A stretch of 64,000 nucleotides of DNA from positions 1,116,001 to 1,180,000 of the forward strand of contig CP180024.1 in assembly GCA_047528255.1 (NCBI GenBank). Direction: 5' to 3'. Positions 1 through 10,078 of the stretch are shown in pieces. The stretch comes from G047528255 sp047528255 (GTDB lineage: Bacteria; Bacteroidota; Bacteroidia; Flavobacteriales; Blattabacteriaceae). Numbering within the stretch: position 1 is the stretch's first letter; every line of letters begins with the position of its first letter. A program made the translations under genes and the position numbers. Below the pieces are notes generated by a model. It was not told the DNA's origin, did not search any database, and worked only from the letters and a program-made list of their open reading frames with translations.

Positions 1-411
1 AGAGTCGTATGATTTGGGATCTGATATTCCAATCGAAAACCACAAAATCGCATGTAGCTCAAGTTTTTTTACTAATTTTTCTGTTCCTACATCACTGAAA
101 TCATACCAGTGACTCAAAAGCATTATCATTAAATAATGATATTCCACTATAAGCAGGTTAGCCTTTTATTCCCTGGTCTTTTTGATATATTTTTCTTATT
201 TTTTATCCATCTACTTCCCAGTGGATCAAGGTTTTTAACCTTTTGAAAAGCTTACTACCTCTGGTAGAACGTTCCATATATAGTTTACTAAAGCTTATTT
301 GTGCGGTGTTTCTAAGCATAGAGCCGAATTTTTTTATTTTCTACTCTAAATATACGAAATAATATATTGATTTACAAATATTTTAGCACCCTTCTCTCAT
401 GCAACGTTCTC
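1..411 (-). mobile_element. IS5-family element, partial copy cut by the window edge
   Basis: This is the 5' third of the repeated IS, read on the minus strand. It ends with the left terminal repeat (complement of GAGAACGTTG) at 402-411. Decayed transposase sequence (RNEIV, then the LxDQIPDHTTLC region) can be read backwards but is interrupted. The rest of the copy lies outside the window. Confidence 0.85.
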
Positions 412-412
412 A

Positions 413-613
413 ATCAATAAGAACGCTACAAGAAAAGAAATTACCGAAAGATCCTTTTCCTCAACCAACAACGGAGCTGATTCGAAAACAAATAAGAGAC
501 TACCCTCCATAAAAAACGAAAATCAAAGTAATGATAGAGGCCAATTATCAGATCAATCCCATCGAATAGACTCGATACTCCCGATCAAAAAGGGCGCAGC
601 AATCATTGTATAG
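413..613 (+). pseudogene. unidentified 5'-truncated reading frame beside the IS end
   Basis: An open frame of about 66 codons starts at the first base triplet after the IS end and runs to a TAG without any ATG. Its last residues read ILPIKKGAAIIV. Such a length without stops in AT-rich DNA is suggestive but not proof of coding. I do not recognise the family. It may be the 3' end of a gene whose front was removed when the neighbouring IS inserted. Confidence 0.25.
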
Positions 614-673
614 ATCAAATTCATTTTTTCCGGTTGTTTTGAAAGCCAATTGAATAATCGCTATTTTTGTCCC

Positions 674-1075
674 ATGATAAGAAAAACACTCGAAGCCCGT
701 AAATGGGATGCTGTAGTGGAGTACCTGACAGAAACATTCTCCCTTGTAGAAAAGATATCCCCGAACGGGATATTGTTTCTCATCGGTATACAAGAATTAG
801 GCAAAGGTCCTGAAAAATTTAAAAAAGACGATAAGATGAACATCATACATATTGCCATATGTCGTCTTTTGGAACCTTTTGGCTACTACGATTTCAAAGG
901 AAGAGACAGTGAGGGATGGCCCCATTATGAATTGAAAGAATCCATACCTAGTCTAAGGTTAGGAGAACAGACGATATTGATCAAAAAAGCCATCATTCAA
1001 TACTTCGAAGAAGAAGACCTTCTAAACAATGTCTTCCTACACTTAGAGCAAGATGCAAAAATATCTTATCCATGA
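674..1075 (+). CDS. hypothetical protein, 133 aa, upstream of pheS
   Basis: The first ATG of this frame is at 674; the frame extends slightly upstream only through a TTG at 650, so the ATG is preferred. The product is soluble-looking, with no signal peptide or membrane segment. It holds a regular helix-like pattern (KWDAVVEYL, LFLIGIQELGKGP, MNIIHIAICRLL) and an acidic C-terminal half. Its stop codon overlaps the pheS start in an ATGA, so the two are almost certainly translated together from one message. I do not recognise a function. The coupling to pheS is the only context clue. Upstream, after the IS end at 411, no promoter could be picked out. Confidence 0.7.
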   Translation: MIRKTLEARKWDAVVEYLTETFSLVEKISPNGILFLIGIQELGKGPEKFKKDDKMNIIHIAICRLLEPFGYYDFKGRDSEGWPHYELKESIPSLRLGEQTILIKKAIIQYFEEEDLLNNVFLHLEQDAKISYP

Positions 1076-2091
1076 TAGAAAAAATTCATCAGCTCCGTAA
1101 AGAAGTCGAAGCTTTTCGGGCAAAAAACCAACAAGATATTGAAGCCTTTCGGGTAAAATATTTGGGGAAAAAGGGATCCCTCACCACTTTGTTTAACGAT
1201 TTCAAAAGTGTAGCGTACGAGGAGAAAAAGAGTATCGGTCAAGCCATAAACGCTTTGAAAAATGAGATTCGAGAGAAAATCGATCACGCTAAAGAAAGAT
1301 TGTCTAAAAAAGATACGACTTTCTCATCTTATCAAGACCTTACCAAACCCGGTATTCTGTGCGAGCCAGGAGCTCGACATCCGATCTCTATAGTGAAAAA
1401 TCGTATCGTGGATATTTTCAGCCACATCGGGTTCAGCACAGCCGAAGGCCCGGAAATCGAAGATGATTGGCACAATTTTACCGCGCTGAATTTACCTGCC
1501 CATCATCCGGCTCGGGACATGCAAGACACTTTTTTCCTTGAAAAGGATCCGGATGTGTTGTTACGCACACACACCTCCTCGGTGCAGATACATTATATGG
1601 AAACCCATCAGCCTCCGATCCGCATCCTCTCCCCTGGAAGGGTATTCCGAAACGAAGCGATCTCGGCGCGTTCGCACTGTATGTTTCACCAAATCGAAGG
1701 ATTGTACGTGGATAAAAAAGTATCGTTTGCTGATCTCAAACAGACACTCCAATACTTCACCACGGCACTTTTCTGCAAATCACAAATTCGACTACGACCT
1801 TCATATTTTCCATTTACGGAACCCAGCGCGGAGGTAGATGTCTATTGGGGTTTGGAGAGCGAGACAGATCGTCGCATTACAAAAGGAACCGGATGGCTCG
1901 AGATTATCGGCTGTGGCATGGTAGATCCTCAGATCTTGAAAAATGTAGGTATAGACCCCGAAACTTTTTCCGGTTTCGCCTTCGGTATGGGGATAGAACG
2001 CATCGCGCTTTTGCTCTATCAGATTGACGATATCCGACTGTATTTCGAGAATGACCTACGCTTCTTGAAGCAATTCCAAAGCGCATTTTAG
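1072..2091 (+). CDS. pheS: phenylalanine--tRNA ligase alpha subunit
   Basis: Catalytic subunit of the alpha2-beta2 enzyme that charges tRNA-Phe in the cytoplasm. The 339 residues match the usual family length. A coiled-coil N-terminal arm (about 1-85) precedes the class II core: RTHTSS at 165-170, motif 2 RVFRNEAISARSH near 190-202, FPFTEPS at 246-252, and motif 3 GFAFGMGIERIAL at 301-313. The ATG overlaps the stop of the preceding gene by four bases, supporting this start. No pheT follows; the DNA downstream is IS remnant, so the beta subunit must lie elsewhere, as it does in many Bacteroidota. Confidence 0.97.
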   Translation: MIEKIHQLRKEVEAFRAKNQQDIEAFRVKYLGKKGSLTTLFNDFKSVAYEEKKSIGQAINALKNEIREKIDHAKERLSKKDTTFSSYQDLTKPGILCEPGARHPISIVKNRIVDIFSHIGFSTAEGPEIEDDWHNFTALNLPAHHPARDMQDTFFLEKDPDVLLRTHTSSVQIHYMETHQPPIRILSPGRVFRNEAISARSHCMFHQIEGLYVDKKVSFADLKQTLQYFTTALFCKSQIRLRPSYFPFTEPSAEVDVYWGLESETDRRITKGTGWLEIIGCGMVDPQILKNVGIDPETFSGFAFGMGIERIALLLYQIDDIRLYFENDLRFLKQFQSAF

Positions 2092-2114
2092 AGTTCTCTT
2101 CCTTTTATAAGGTT

Positions 2115-2371
2115 GATACCATTGTATTAATGGGGATTATATTTATTCAGTCATTCTAGATGACTTCGTTGGAGAGGATGTTTATTTAGTATTTCACATT
2201 TTATTCAAAATAACAACTGATTATAAATTAACTAATAACATTTTTTACGAAAAATAGATAATAATTCTAGGGGAATGATATAAATTATGTAGCATCTCTT
2301 CTATAAGAGGCTAGGCATGCACACGAGCTAATCTTTCGTAACCTCCACTGTCTGATCCAAACCAACGCTTT
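2115..2371 (-). mobile_element. IS right-end fragment, inverted, abutting the next copy
   Basis: Begins with a diverged right terminal repeat (GATACCATTGTATTAATG) and continues through the AT-rich tail to the CCAAACCAACGCTTT region of the element, where it is cut. The left end of a full opposite-orientation copy starts at the very next base. The missing remainder of this copy is not found on the far side. Confidence 0.85.
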
Positions 2372-3633
2372 GAGAACGTTGCATGAAAGAAGGAGTTTAA
2401 AATATTTGTAAATCAATATATTGTTTCATATTATTTTGGAATAAAAAATAAAAAAAACCGGATCTATGCTCAAAAGCACAGCTCAAATAAGCTTTAGTGA
2501 ACTATATATGGAACATTCTACCAGAGGTATTTGTTTTTCAAAAGGTTAAACACCTTGATCCCACTGGGAGGGGATGGAGAAAGAAATAAGAAAAATATAT
2601 CAAAAAGGCCAGGGAATAAAGGATCAACCTATTTACAGTAAAATATCTTTATTTAAGATGATTCTTTTGAATCATTGGCATGATCTACAGTGATGTAGGA
2701 ATGGAAAAATTGGTGAAAGAATACTTGAGCTGCATGCGATTTTATGTTTTTCGATTGGAAGATCAGATCCCATATTATACGACTCTATGTAGATTTCGCA
2801 ATGAAATAGTAGCAAAAAGGCATATGAGCAATTACTGAAAAAGCTAAATAAGCTATCAGAAAAGCATTAGGCTATAGTTAAAACAAGTGTTATAGTAGAT
2901 TCCAGTATTACAGTTCCCCTTTTCTCCCAAGGGTGCCCTACCTACGTAGTGGAGGATCGGAAGGAAGAGAGGTAAAAGCAAATCAGTCAAAGAAAAGCAA
3001 GGGTAAAAAAAGAGACTCAATCAGGAGTGACACTCAAAGAAAATGAATCAAGAAATCAGGTAAACTCTACTACGTATAAAAGAAGAACATAGGGGGGGGG
3101 GATGGAATAATACTATCTGTACATAGCGTAGCAATCAATGAGAATGATACTAGAGGGCTAAATCCATTAATAAGCAACTAGGATATAAACCAAGAGAAGT
3201 ATATGCAGACAAAGGTTACCAAATTCCAATCAACGTGTCTTACTTTCATAGTCGAGGAATCAAGACTGTATACAGAAGTCCCCCTATAAGAACCTTTCCT
3301 TAAGTAGGATATCTATATTATTCAACATAATTAGTGAGTAAACCCCGATGGGTGTAGAACGTACTTTTAGTAGTATAAAGCATTGGTTTGGATCAGGAAA
3401 GGTTCCTTAAAAAGGATTAGCTCGTGTGCATGCCAAGTATTTTATGGAGTCTATGGTGCATAATTTGTATCGTCCCCTGCATTATTATGAACTATCCATA
3501 AAAATAGATATAATTAATTAGTTTATAATTAACAGTATTTCGAATACAATGTGAAAGACTAAATCTACATCGTACCTAACGAAGTCAATTTAGGAGGCTG
3601 AATAAATATAATCACCATTAACATAATGGTCTC
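2372..3633 (+). mobile_element. IS5-family element, near full length, decayed (1262 bp)
   Basis: Runs from GAGAACGTTGCATG to CATAATGGTCTC. Aligning the copies by eye gives a transposase of the IS5 family: the conserved blocks are FRNEIVAKKAYE, GVIVDASI (first Asp), YYGYKKHIGVDKNGM, YADKGYQ (second Asp) and RWVVERTFGSIKRWF (Glu), followed by RYKGLARVHA. In this copy frameshifts and stops break the gene throughout, so no long open frame survives. No convincing target duplication flanks it. Such decay means it cannot move on its own. Confidence 0.9.
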
Positions 3634-3760
3634 TTTGATTTTTGGTTCCGGGTTTGGAGATATGGAGGCTCATCATCTTTATATCTTCGGTGTCTATTGT
3701 GGCCAAAGTGGTATGATCTCCAATGAGTTGAGGGGATATCCTGAAAATTGGAATAAGTAA
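3626..3760 (+). pseudogene. 44-codon frame opened by the IS right end; probable gene remnant
   Basis: The ATG inside the IS right terminal repeat (ATGGTCTC) opens a frame that leaves the IS after three codons and continues for 41 more, containing GFGDMEAHHLYIFGVY and ending ELRGYPENWNK. The composition looks protein-like rather than random, so it may be the 3' end of a gene truncated by the IS. I cannot identify it. It lies directly upstream of tgt. Confidence 0.3.
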
Positions 3761-3868
3761 TGATGTTGAAAATTTTTTTCCACAGTCATGGTACCCCCTT
3801 ATAGTTGTAGTTAGCATGTCGTAGTTTTTTTTTACCTGGAGTAAATATGCCGTGAACCTGTCATTCCG

Positions 3869-3876
3869 TATTTTTG
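3869..3876 (+). promoter_or_regulatory. -7 element before tgt
   Basis: TATTTTTG fits the Bacteroidota -7 consensus TAnnTTTG. It ends only six bases before the tgt ATG, so a message started here would have almost no leader. No clear TTTG -33 box is placed correctly, so this is tentative. Confidence 0.4.
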
Positions 3877-3882
3877 GCGGTC

Positions 3883-5013
3883 ATGAAATTCGAAGTAATT
3901 AAAAAGGATACTGCTTCAAAGGCCCGAGCAGGAATATTGACGACAGATCATGGGCAGATTGAGACGCCGATCTTCATGCCTGTGGGCACAGTAGCCAGTG
4001 TCAAGACCGTGCATCAGATCGAGCTTGATAAGGATATCGGCGCGCAGATCATATTGGGTAATACTTATCATTTGTATCTCCGTCCAGGTATCGAAATTTT
4101 GAATCAGGCCGGTGGGCTCCATCGCTTTATGGGTTGGGATAAATCTATATTGACTGATAGCGGTGGTTTTCAAGTTCATTCGCTGGCTTCTCGTAGGAAG
4201 ATTTCGGATAATGGGGTGCGATTCAAGTCGCATATAGATGGCTCGTACCATTTTTTCTCTCCCGAGAGCGTTATGGAGATCCAAAGGCTTATCGGGGCCG
4301 ATATCATTATGGCTTTTGATGAGTGCACGCCTTTCCCCTGTGATTATTTTTATGCAAAGACTTCTATAGAGTTGACGCATAATTGGTTGAAACGTTGTTT
4401 ATATTATTTGAAGAATAATCCAGAGAGGTATGGTTATCGGCAGAGTTTTTTTCCTATCGTTCAGGGTAGTCTGTATCCTGAGTTACGCAAGCGTTCAGCT
4501 GAGGTGGTGGGAGATGTAGGAGCTGACGGGAATGCGATCGGTGGTTTGAGCGTGGGTGAACCTTCGGAACAAATGTATGAGATAACTGATTTGGTGAACG
4601 ATATTTTGCCTGTGGATAAGCCTCGTTATCTGATGGGGGTGGGGACTCCTGTAAATATTTTGGAAGGGATAGCTTTAGGGGTGGATATGTTTGATTGTGT
4701 TATTCCTACTCGCAACGCGCGCAATGGGATGCTCTTCACTTGGAATGGGGTTATCAACATCAAGAATAAAAAATGGGCAGATGATTTTTCGCCTTTGGAC
4801 GAGGCTGGAAGCTCTTATGTTGATAGGGCTTATACTAAGGCATATGTAAGACATTTGTTTGCTTCTCGTGAGTATCTCGGAAAGCAAATTACTTCGATAC
4901 ACAACTTGGCTTTTTATCTGGATTTGGTTAGGACGGCTCGCAAGCATCTTTTGCAGGGGGATTTCAGAGCTTGGAAGCGTACGGTATTGCCTGATTTTTC
5001 GCGACGTCTATGA
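3883..5013 (+). CDS. tgt: queuine tRNA-ribosyltransferase
   Basis: Exchanges guanine-34 for a queuosine precursor in tRNAs with GUN anticodons. The first ATG is at 3883 (MKFEVIKK); a TTG nine bases upstream is a less likely start. The product has 376 residues. Visible motifs are DSGGFQ at 92-97 (catalytic Asp) and DMFDCVIPTRNARNG with the nucleophile Asp at about 271. The C-terminal zinc site of most bacterial enzymes (CxCxxC...H) is absent; the matching stretch reads AGSSYVDRAYTKAYVRHL. From memory this zinc-less form occurs in other Bacteroidota, so it is probably lineage-typical. The stop overlaps the lptG start (ATGA). Confidence 0.95.
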   Translation: MKFEVIKKDTASKARAGILTTDHGQIETPIFMPVGTVASVKTVHQIELDKDIGAQIILGNTYHLYLRPGIEILNQAGGLHRFMGWDKSILTDSGGFQVHSLASRRKISDNGVRFKSHIDGSYHFFSPESVMEIQRLIGADIIMAFDECTPFPCDYFYAKTSIELTHNWLKRCLYYLKNNPERYGYRQSFFPIVQGSLYPELRKRSAEVVGDVGADGNAIGGLSVGEPSEQMYEITDLVNDILPVDKPRYLMGVGTPVNILEGIALGVDMFDCVIPTRNARNGMLFTWNGVINIKNKKWADDFSPLDEAGSSYVDRAYTKAYVRHLFASREYLGKQITSIHNLAFYLDLVRTARKHLLQGDFRAWKRTVLPDFSRRL

Positions 5014-6101
5014 AAATTCTGGATCGGTACATTATTCGGAATTTTTTAGAAACTTTTTTATTCGCTACTGTATTTTTACTTTCAATTTCGGTGGTGATTG
5101 ATCTTTCTCAACGTTTACATCGTTTGGAAGCACATCAGGGCTCGATCAAGGAGGCGTTAATTCATTATTATCCTTTGTGGGCTCTTTGGTTGGGAAATAC
5201 TTTTATGCCCATTGGTCTTTTTATTTCAATCATCTTTTTTACTTCTCGTTTGAGCAACAACACTGAGATTGTACCCATCAGCGGTAGCGGAGTTAGTTTG
5301 TTTAGGTTGCTCATGCCGTATTTGATCTCGGCTTTGATCATCGGTGGGATTTCTTTTGCGTTGAATCATTATTTTTTGCCGCTTACCAATCGAAAGAAAA
5401 ATGAGTTTCTCTATCGGTATATGCTGAGTGTCTCGAAAAGACACGAATATGATGAAAATCAGATGGTAAGCGCTCAGATTGCCAATGATGAATATGTTTT
5501 TATCAATAGTTTTTCCAGAAAGGAATATGCCGGAGAGGGATTCGTTTATCAAAAGTTCAAAGGCCAGGATTTGATACATATCATTACGGCTGGTAGTGTG
5601 CATTGGGATCCCGATAAACAGAATTATGTATTATATGATTATAGGGAGCGATATATGGAGCGGGGCAGGGAAATATTGAGAAATGGGGTACGATTGAGGA
5701 AGAAACTTCTCGTAAAACCTCAGGATCTCTTGCCTGAGGAATATGTAGCTGAGACGATGAATACTTTTCAATTGAAAAAATTTATTGAAAAGGAAAAATT
5801 GAAGGGCACGCAGAATGTTAATTTATATTTGAACGAATATTATCAAAGGACGAGTTTGCCTTTTTCTACTTTTATATTGACTGTTTTGGCTTTTTCATTA
5901 TCTTCCCGAAAACGACGTGGCGGTATCGGGGCAAATCTTGCTCTGGGAATCACCATAGCTTTTTTCTACATTTTTTTCATGGAGTTGTCCAAAAATTTTT
6001 CCACTAAGGGGTATATGTCTTCCTTTTTTGCCGTATGGTTTCCGAATGTTTTCTTTGGTCTTGTCTCGTTCTTTTTCTACCGTTGGAGGAGTCGGCAGTA
6101 A
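5010..6101 (+). CDS. LptF/LptG-family lipopolysaccharide export permease (YjgP/YjgQ)
   Basis: Inner-membrane permease of the LptB2FG transporter, which extracts lipopolysaccharide from the inner membrane. The 363 residues show the family layout: two or three hydrophobic segments in the first 110 residues (ETFLFATVFLLSISVVI and following), a periplasmic beta-rich middle, and hydrophobic segments near the C-terminus (FSTFILTVLAFSLSS, then ALGITIAFFYIFFMEL). It starts within the tgt stop codon, so the two are translationally coupled; tgt followed by this permease is a common Bacteroidota pair. F and G cannot be separated by eye; G is more usual in this context. IS remnants begin within ten bases of the stop. 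Confidence 0.9.
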   Translation: MKILDRYIIRNFLETFLFATVFLLSISVVIDLSQRLHRLEAHQGSIKEALIHYYPLWALWLGNTFMPIGLFISIIFFTSRLSNNTEIVPISGSGVSLFRLLMPYLISALIIGGISFALNHYFLPLTNRKKNEFLYRYMLSVSKRHEYDENQMVSAQIANDEYVFINSFSRKEYAGEGFVYQKFKGQDLIHIITAGSVHWDPDKQNYVLYDYRERYMERGREILRNGVRLRKKLLVKPQDLLPEEYVAETMNTFQLKKFIEKEKLKGTQNVNLYLNEYYQRTSLPFSTFILTVLAFSLSSRKRRGGIGANLALGITIAFFYIFFMELSKNFSTKGYMSSFFAVWFPNVFFGLVSFFFYRWRSRQ

Positions 6102-6105
6102 TCTT

Positions 6106-6199
6106 ACATCATCTTAAATAAAGATATTCCACTGTAGGCAGATTAGCCTTTATTCCCTGGTCCTTTTGATATATTTTTCTTATTTCTTTCTACCATTTT
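6106..6199 (-). mobile_element. short internal IS fragment
   Basis: About 94 bases matching the internal part of the element (complement of the IYQKGQG...YSGISLFKM coding region), on the minus strand, without either terminus. Confidence 0.75.
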
Positions 6200-6211
6200 G
6201 TAGAAAATTCC

Positions 6212-6763
6212 GATACTATTGTATTAATGGTGTATTACATTTATTCAGCTTCCTAGATGGCTTTGTTAGAGACTATATAGACTTAATCTTTTATATTATA
6301 TTCGAAATACTATTGATTATAAGTTAATTAAAAATATATATTTTTATGGACAGCGTATAATAATGCCAGGGGAATGATACAAATTATGCTCCCCTCCATA
6401 AGATATTGGGTGTGCACATGATCTAATCTTTGTAACGATCCTTTCCTGATCCAAACCAACTCTTTATACTCCTAAAAGTAGTTTTACTACCCATCGAGTT
6501 TTACTCACTAATTATATTGAATAATATAGCTACCCTATTTAAGGGCGATTTCTATAGACTTTCTTCTGTATAAGCTCTTTTATGTTTCGACTATGAAACT
6601 AAAACACGTTGTTTGACACTTGGTAACCTTTATCTGCATACACTTCTCTGGGGTTATATCCTAGTTTGCTTATTAATCGTTTTACCCTCTATTATCATGC
6701 TCATTGGTTTCTACGCTATGTACTGCTAGTATCATTCCATTTTTATCCACCCCTATGTGCTTC
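6212..6763 (-). mobile_element. IS right-end fragment (about 552 bp), inverted, abutting the next copy
   Basis: Starts with the right terminal repeat (GATACTATTGTATTAATG) and runs back to the middle of the transposase gene, complement of the KKHIGVDKNG region. It stops exactly where the left end of the next, oppositely oriented copy begins. A fragment of the same length and breakpoint lies at 33747-34298. Confidence 0.85.
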
Positions 6764-8040
6764 GAGAACATTGCATGGGATAAGGAGGTTAAAATGTTTG
6801 TAAATCAATACATTGTTTCGTATATTATGGAGAGTATAAAATAAAAAATTCGGCTCTATGCTCAGAAGCACCGCACAAATAAGCTTTAGTGAACTATATA
6901 TGGAACGTTCTACCAGAAGGAGTGAGTTTTTCAAAAGGTTAAACACCTTGATNCACTGGGAAGGGATAGAAAAAGAAATAAGAAAAATATATCAAAAAGG
7001 ACAGGGAATAAAAGGCCAACCTGCTTACAGTGGAATATCGTTATTTAAGATGACGCTTTTGACTCACTGGTATGATCTCAGTGATGTAGGAACGGAAGAA
7101 TTGGTGAAAGAATCCTTCAGCTGTATGCGCTTTTGTGATCTTCGATTGAAAGATCAGATCCCAAGATCATATTATTCTATGCATATTTCGCAATGAAATA
7201 GTAGCGAAAAAGGTATATGAGCGCTTACTGAAAAAGATCAATAAAGAATTATAAAAGCCATTAGGCGATAGTTAAAACAGGAGTAATAGTAGAGGCCAGT
7301 GTTATTGTGAGGCCCTTTGCTCTCAAGGGAGCTCCTACCTACGTAGTGAAGGATCGGAAGGAAGGGGGAAAAGCAAATCAGTCAAAGAAAAGAAAGGGTA
7401 AAAAAGAGACTCAATCAGGAGTAGACATTCAAGGAAAATGTCTCAAGAAATCAGGTAAAATCTACTACTGAATACAAGAAGCACATAGAGGTGAATAAAA
7501 ATGAAATGATACTAGTGTACATAGCGTAGCCGAAATAATCATGATAGTAGATGGCTAAAGCCATGAATAAGCAAACTAGGATATAACCCCAGAGAAGTAT
7601 ATGCAGAGAAAGGTTACCAAGTTGCCAGCCAACGTGTCTTACTTTCATAGTCGAGGCATCAAAGACCATATACAGAAGAAAGCCTATAGGAACCCTACTT
7701 TAAGTAGGATAGCTCATATTATTCAACAAATAAGTTAGTAAAACCCAATGGGTAGTAGAATATACTTTTGGCAGTATAAAGCGTTGGTTTGGATCAGACA
7801 AGGCTCGTTACAAAGGATTAGTTCGTGTGCATGCCCAGCATCTTATGGAGGTTATGGAGCATAATTTGTATCGTACCCTTGGCATTATTATGCGTTTTTC
7901 ATAAAAATAGATATAATTAATTAACTTTATAATTAATAAATATTTCGAATATAATGTGAAAGACTAAATCTACATCTTCTCTAACAAAGCCCATCTAGTA
8001 TGACTGAATAAACGTAATCCACTATTAACACAATGGCCTA
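6764..8040 (+). mobile_element. IS5-family element, near full length, decayed
   Basis: Begins GAGAACATTGCATGGG; the right end has decayed to CAATGGCCTA. The longest surviving transposase piece is about 112 residues (6858-7196) and covers the N-terminal third (SFSELYMERSTRR to VKESFSCMRFCDLRLKDQIP). The base at 6953 is ambiguous (n), likely reflecting unresolved repeat copies in the assembly. Left and right neighbours are pieces of an inverted copy, so this copy probably inserted into it. Confidence 0.9.
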
Positions 8041-8536
8041 AATTTTCTAATTCTTTATTGATCCTTTTCAGTAAGAGTTCATATGTCTTTTTGGCTACTA
8101 TTTCATTGCGAATGATGCATAAGAAAGATTGTATGATCTGGGATCTGATCTTCTAATCAAAAACTATAAAAGCGCATGCAGCTCAAGGATTTTTTCACCA
8201 ATTCTTCCGTTCTTACATCACTGAGATCATACCAGTGACTCAAAAGCATCATCGTAAATAACGATATTCCACTGTAAGCAGGGGCCTTTTATCCCCTCCC
8301 TTTTTGATATATTTTTCTTATTTCTTTTTCCATCTACTTCCCATTGGATCACTGATGTTTAATCTTAGTTAAAAAACTAACTCCTTCTGGTAGAACATTC
8401 CATATATAGTTTACTAGGGCTCATTTGTACAGGGTTTTTGAGCATAGAGCCGAATTTTTTATTTTCTACTCTAAATATACGTGACAATATATTGATTTAT
8501 AAATATTTTAACCTGTTTTTCTCATGCAACGTTCTC
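8041..8536 (-). mobile_element. IS left-end fragment, inverted
   Basis: Carries the transposase N-terminal region backwards and ends with the left terminal repeat complement (GCAACGTTCTC). With 6212-6763 it could be the two halves of one copy split by 6764-8040, with roughly 200 bases lost between them. Confidence 0.8.
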
Positions 8537-8628
8537 GAAGCATGGAGATATATAACCAAATCCCTTTTTCAAAATTTTGGAGTGCAAATATTTTTTAGGA
8601 AATTCGATCCTAAAATACTGACTCACTC

Positions 8629-9645
8629 ATGAAGAAAACATGTACACTAGGTGAATTTATCATTGATAAACAAATTCAATTCCCATACTCCACGGGAGAG
8701 CTTTCCCGTCTGCTCAGTGCGATAAAATTGGCCGCGAAAGTAGTCCATCGCGAAGTCAATAAAGCAGGATTGGCTGATATCATCGGAAGTACCGGAGTTA
8801 CCAATATACAGGGAGAAGCGCAACAAAAATTAGATTATTTTTCCCATTACGCTTTTATTAAAACCCTCACAAAAAGTGATGTAGTATGTGGTGTCGCATC
8901 GGAAGAAGACGAAAATTTCATACCGATAGAACACGTACAAAGCGCGCATCAAAACAAATATGTTGTTCTGATCGATCCTCTTGACGGATCTTCTAATATC
9001 GACGTGAACGTTTCCATAGGTACCATTTTTTCAATATACACGAGAATATCACCTCCGGACGCTCCCGTGACATTAGAAGATTTTTTGCAGCCTGGGAGTC
9101 GACAAGTTACAGCAGGGTACATCATCTACGGCTCATCTACAATTCTAGTATACACCACAGGACATGGCGTGAACGGTTTCACTCTTGATCCCTCCCTGGG
9201 GAGTTTTTATTTGTCCCATCCTGACATCCAACTTCCGGAAAAAGGGAAAATTTACTCGATTAATGAAGGCAACTACGTTCATTTTCCACAGGGAGTCAAA
9301 GATTTTATCAAACATTGTAAAAAAAAAGAAGAAGATAGGCCCTATACAGCTCGTTATGTAGGGTCTTTGGTAGCCGACTTCCACAGGAATTTAATCAAAG
9401 GAGGTATCTATATTTATCCCGGAAGCAGCCAAGCTCCTCGAGGGAAACTTCGGCTCTTGTACGAATGCAACCCCATGGCCTTCTTAGCCGAGCAGGCCGG
9501 AGGAAAAGCTTCTGACGGAAGCTCTCGCATCCTGGAGATTCGACCCGAAACGTTGCATCAACGTGTTCCCTTTTTCTGTGGATCTACCGAAATGGTCAAC
9601 AAGGCCGAAGCTTTTATCAGTTTTCACCAAGTGAAAGAGGCATAA
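8629..9645 (+). CDS. fbp: fructose-1,6-bisphosphatase, class I
   Basis: Removes the 1-phosphate from fructose 1,6-bisphosphate, the committed gluconeogenic step, in the cytoplasm. The 338 residues match the family. Metal and substrate motifs are present: SEEDE at 91-95 and DPLDGSSNID at 116-125, with the sugar-phosphate region YVGSLVADFHRNL and the YECNPMAFLAEQAGG stretch near the C-terminus. The ATG lies 92 bases after an IS left end; no good promoter is visible there. rnpA follows 40 bases downstream on the same strand, a pairing with no known functional link. Confidence 0.97.
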   Translation: MKKTCTLGEFIIDKQIQFPYSTGELSRLLSAIKLAAKVVHREVNKAGLADIIGSTGVTNIQGEAQQKLDYFSHYAFIKTLTKSDVVCGVASEEDENFIPIEHVQSAHQNKYVVLIDPLDGSSNIDVNVSIGTIFSIYTRISPPDAPVTLEDFLQPGSRQVTAGYIIYGSSTILVYTTGHGVNGFTLDPSLGSFYLSHPDIQLPEKGKIYSINEGNYVHFPQGVKDFIKHCKKKEEDRPYTARYVGSLVADFHRNLIKGGIYIYPGSSQAPRGKLRLLYECNPMAFLAEQAGGKASDGSSRILEIRPETLHQRVPFFCGSTEMVNKAEAFISFHQVKEA

Positions 9646-9685
9646 ACAAACTCGAGGCATCTGAAAGATGTTAGCTTTATCAATT

Positions 9686-10078
9686 ATGAATGATAAGCAG
9701 ACTTTGAAAAGGAATGAATGCCTGAAAGGCAAGCCATGTATCGAAGAAATTTTCGAAAAAAGTCTTTCCCTTTCAGTTGATTTCATTCGTATCGTCTACC
9801 TTATATCCAAAGCTCAAATCCCCGGGCAGAACAAAGTAGGAGTATCGGTATCCAAAAGATTTTTCAAAAGAGCCGTCGACAGAAACCGTATAAAACGACT
9901 GCTCAAATCTGCCTATCGATTGAATAAAAATATCCTCAAAAAAAGTGAGGATAGATCATATCAAATCATGTTCATCTACACAGGAAAAGGCTTGAGATCT
10001 TTTGATAAAATGACCGCAACCGTAAAAAAAATTCTTTGCTGCTTAATCGATAAAACACACGATCAAGAGGCTTCTTGA
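9686..10078 (+). CDS. rnpA: ribonuclease P protein component
   Basis: Protein cofactor that helps the RNase P RNA bind and process pre-tRNA 5' ends. The 130 residues contain the family signature KRFFKRAVDRNRIKRLLKSA, an arginine/lysine-rich helix that contacts RNA. An in-frame ATG at 9668 is possible, but the start MNDKQTLKRNECLK resembles usual RnpA N-termini better. It is not next to rpmH or dnaA here, unlike in many bacteria. A perfect hairpin covers the stop codon. Confidence 0.93.
   Translation: MNDKQTLKRNECLKGKPCIEEIFEKSLSLSVDFIRIVYLISKAQIPGQNKVGVSVSKRFFKRAVDRNRIKRLLKSAYRLNKNILKKSEDRSYQIMFIYTGKGLRSFDKMTATVKKILCCLIDKTHDQEAS

Noticed and set aside
3916..4380. Long minus-strand frame opposite tgt (154 codons), and similar frames opposite pyrG, dnaK, cysD and uvrB
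   Set aside because: They lie opposite well-identified genes, have no family features, and their length follows from the codon bias of the sense gene.
3883..5013. Missing zinc cysteines in Tgt as evidence of inactivation
   Set aside because: The remaining sequence, including both catalytic Asp residues, is intact, and the SYVD...KAYVRHL form appears to be normal for the phylum.
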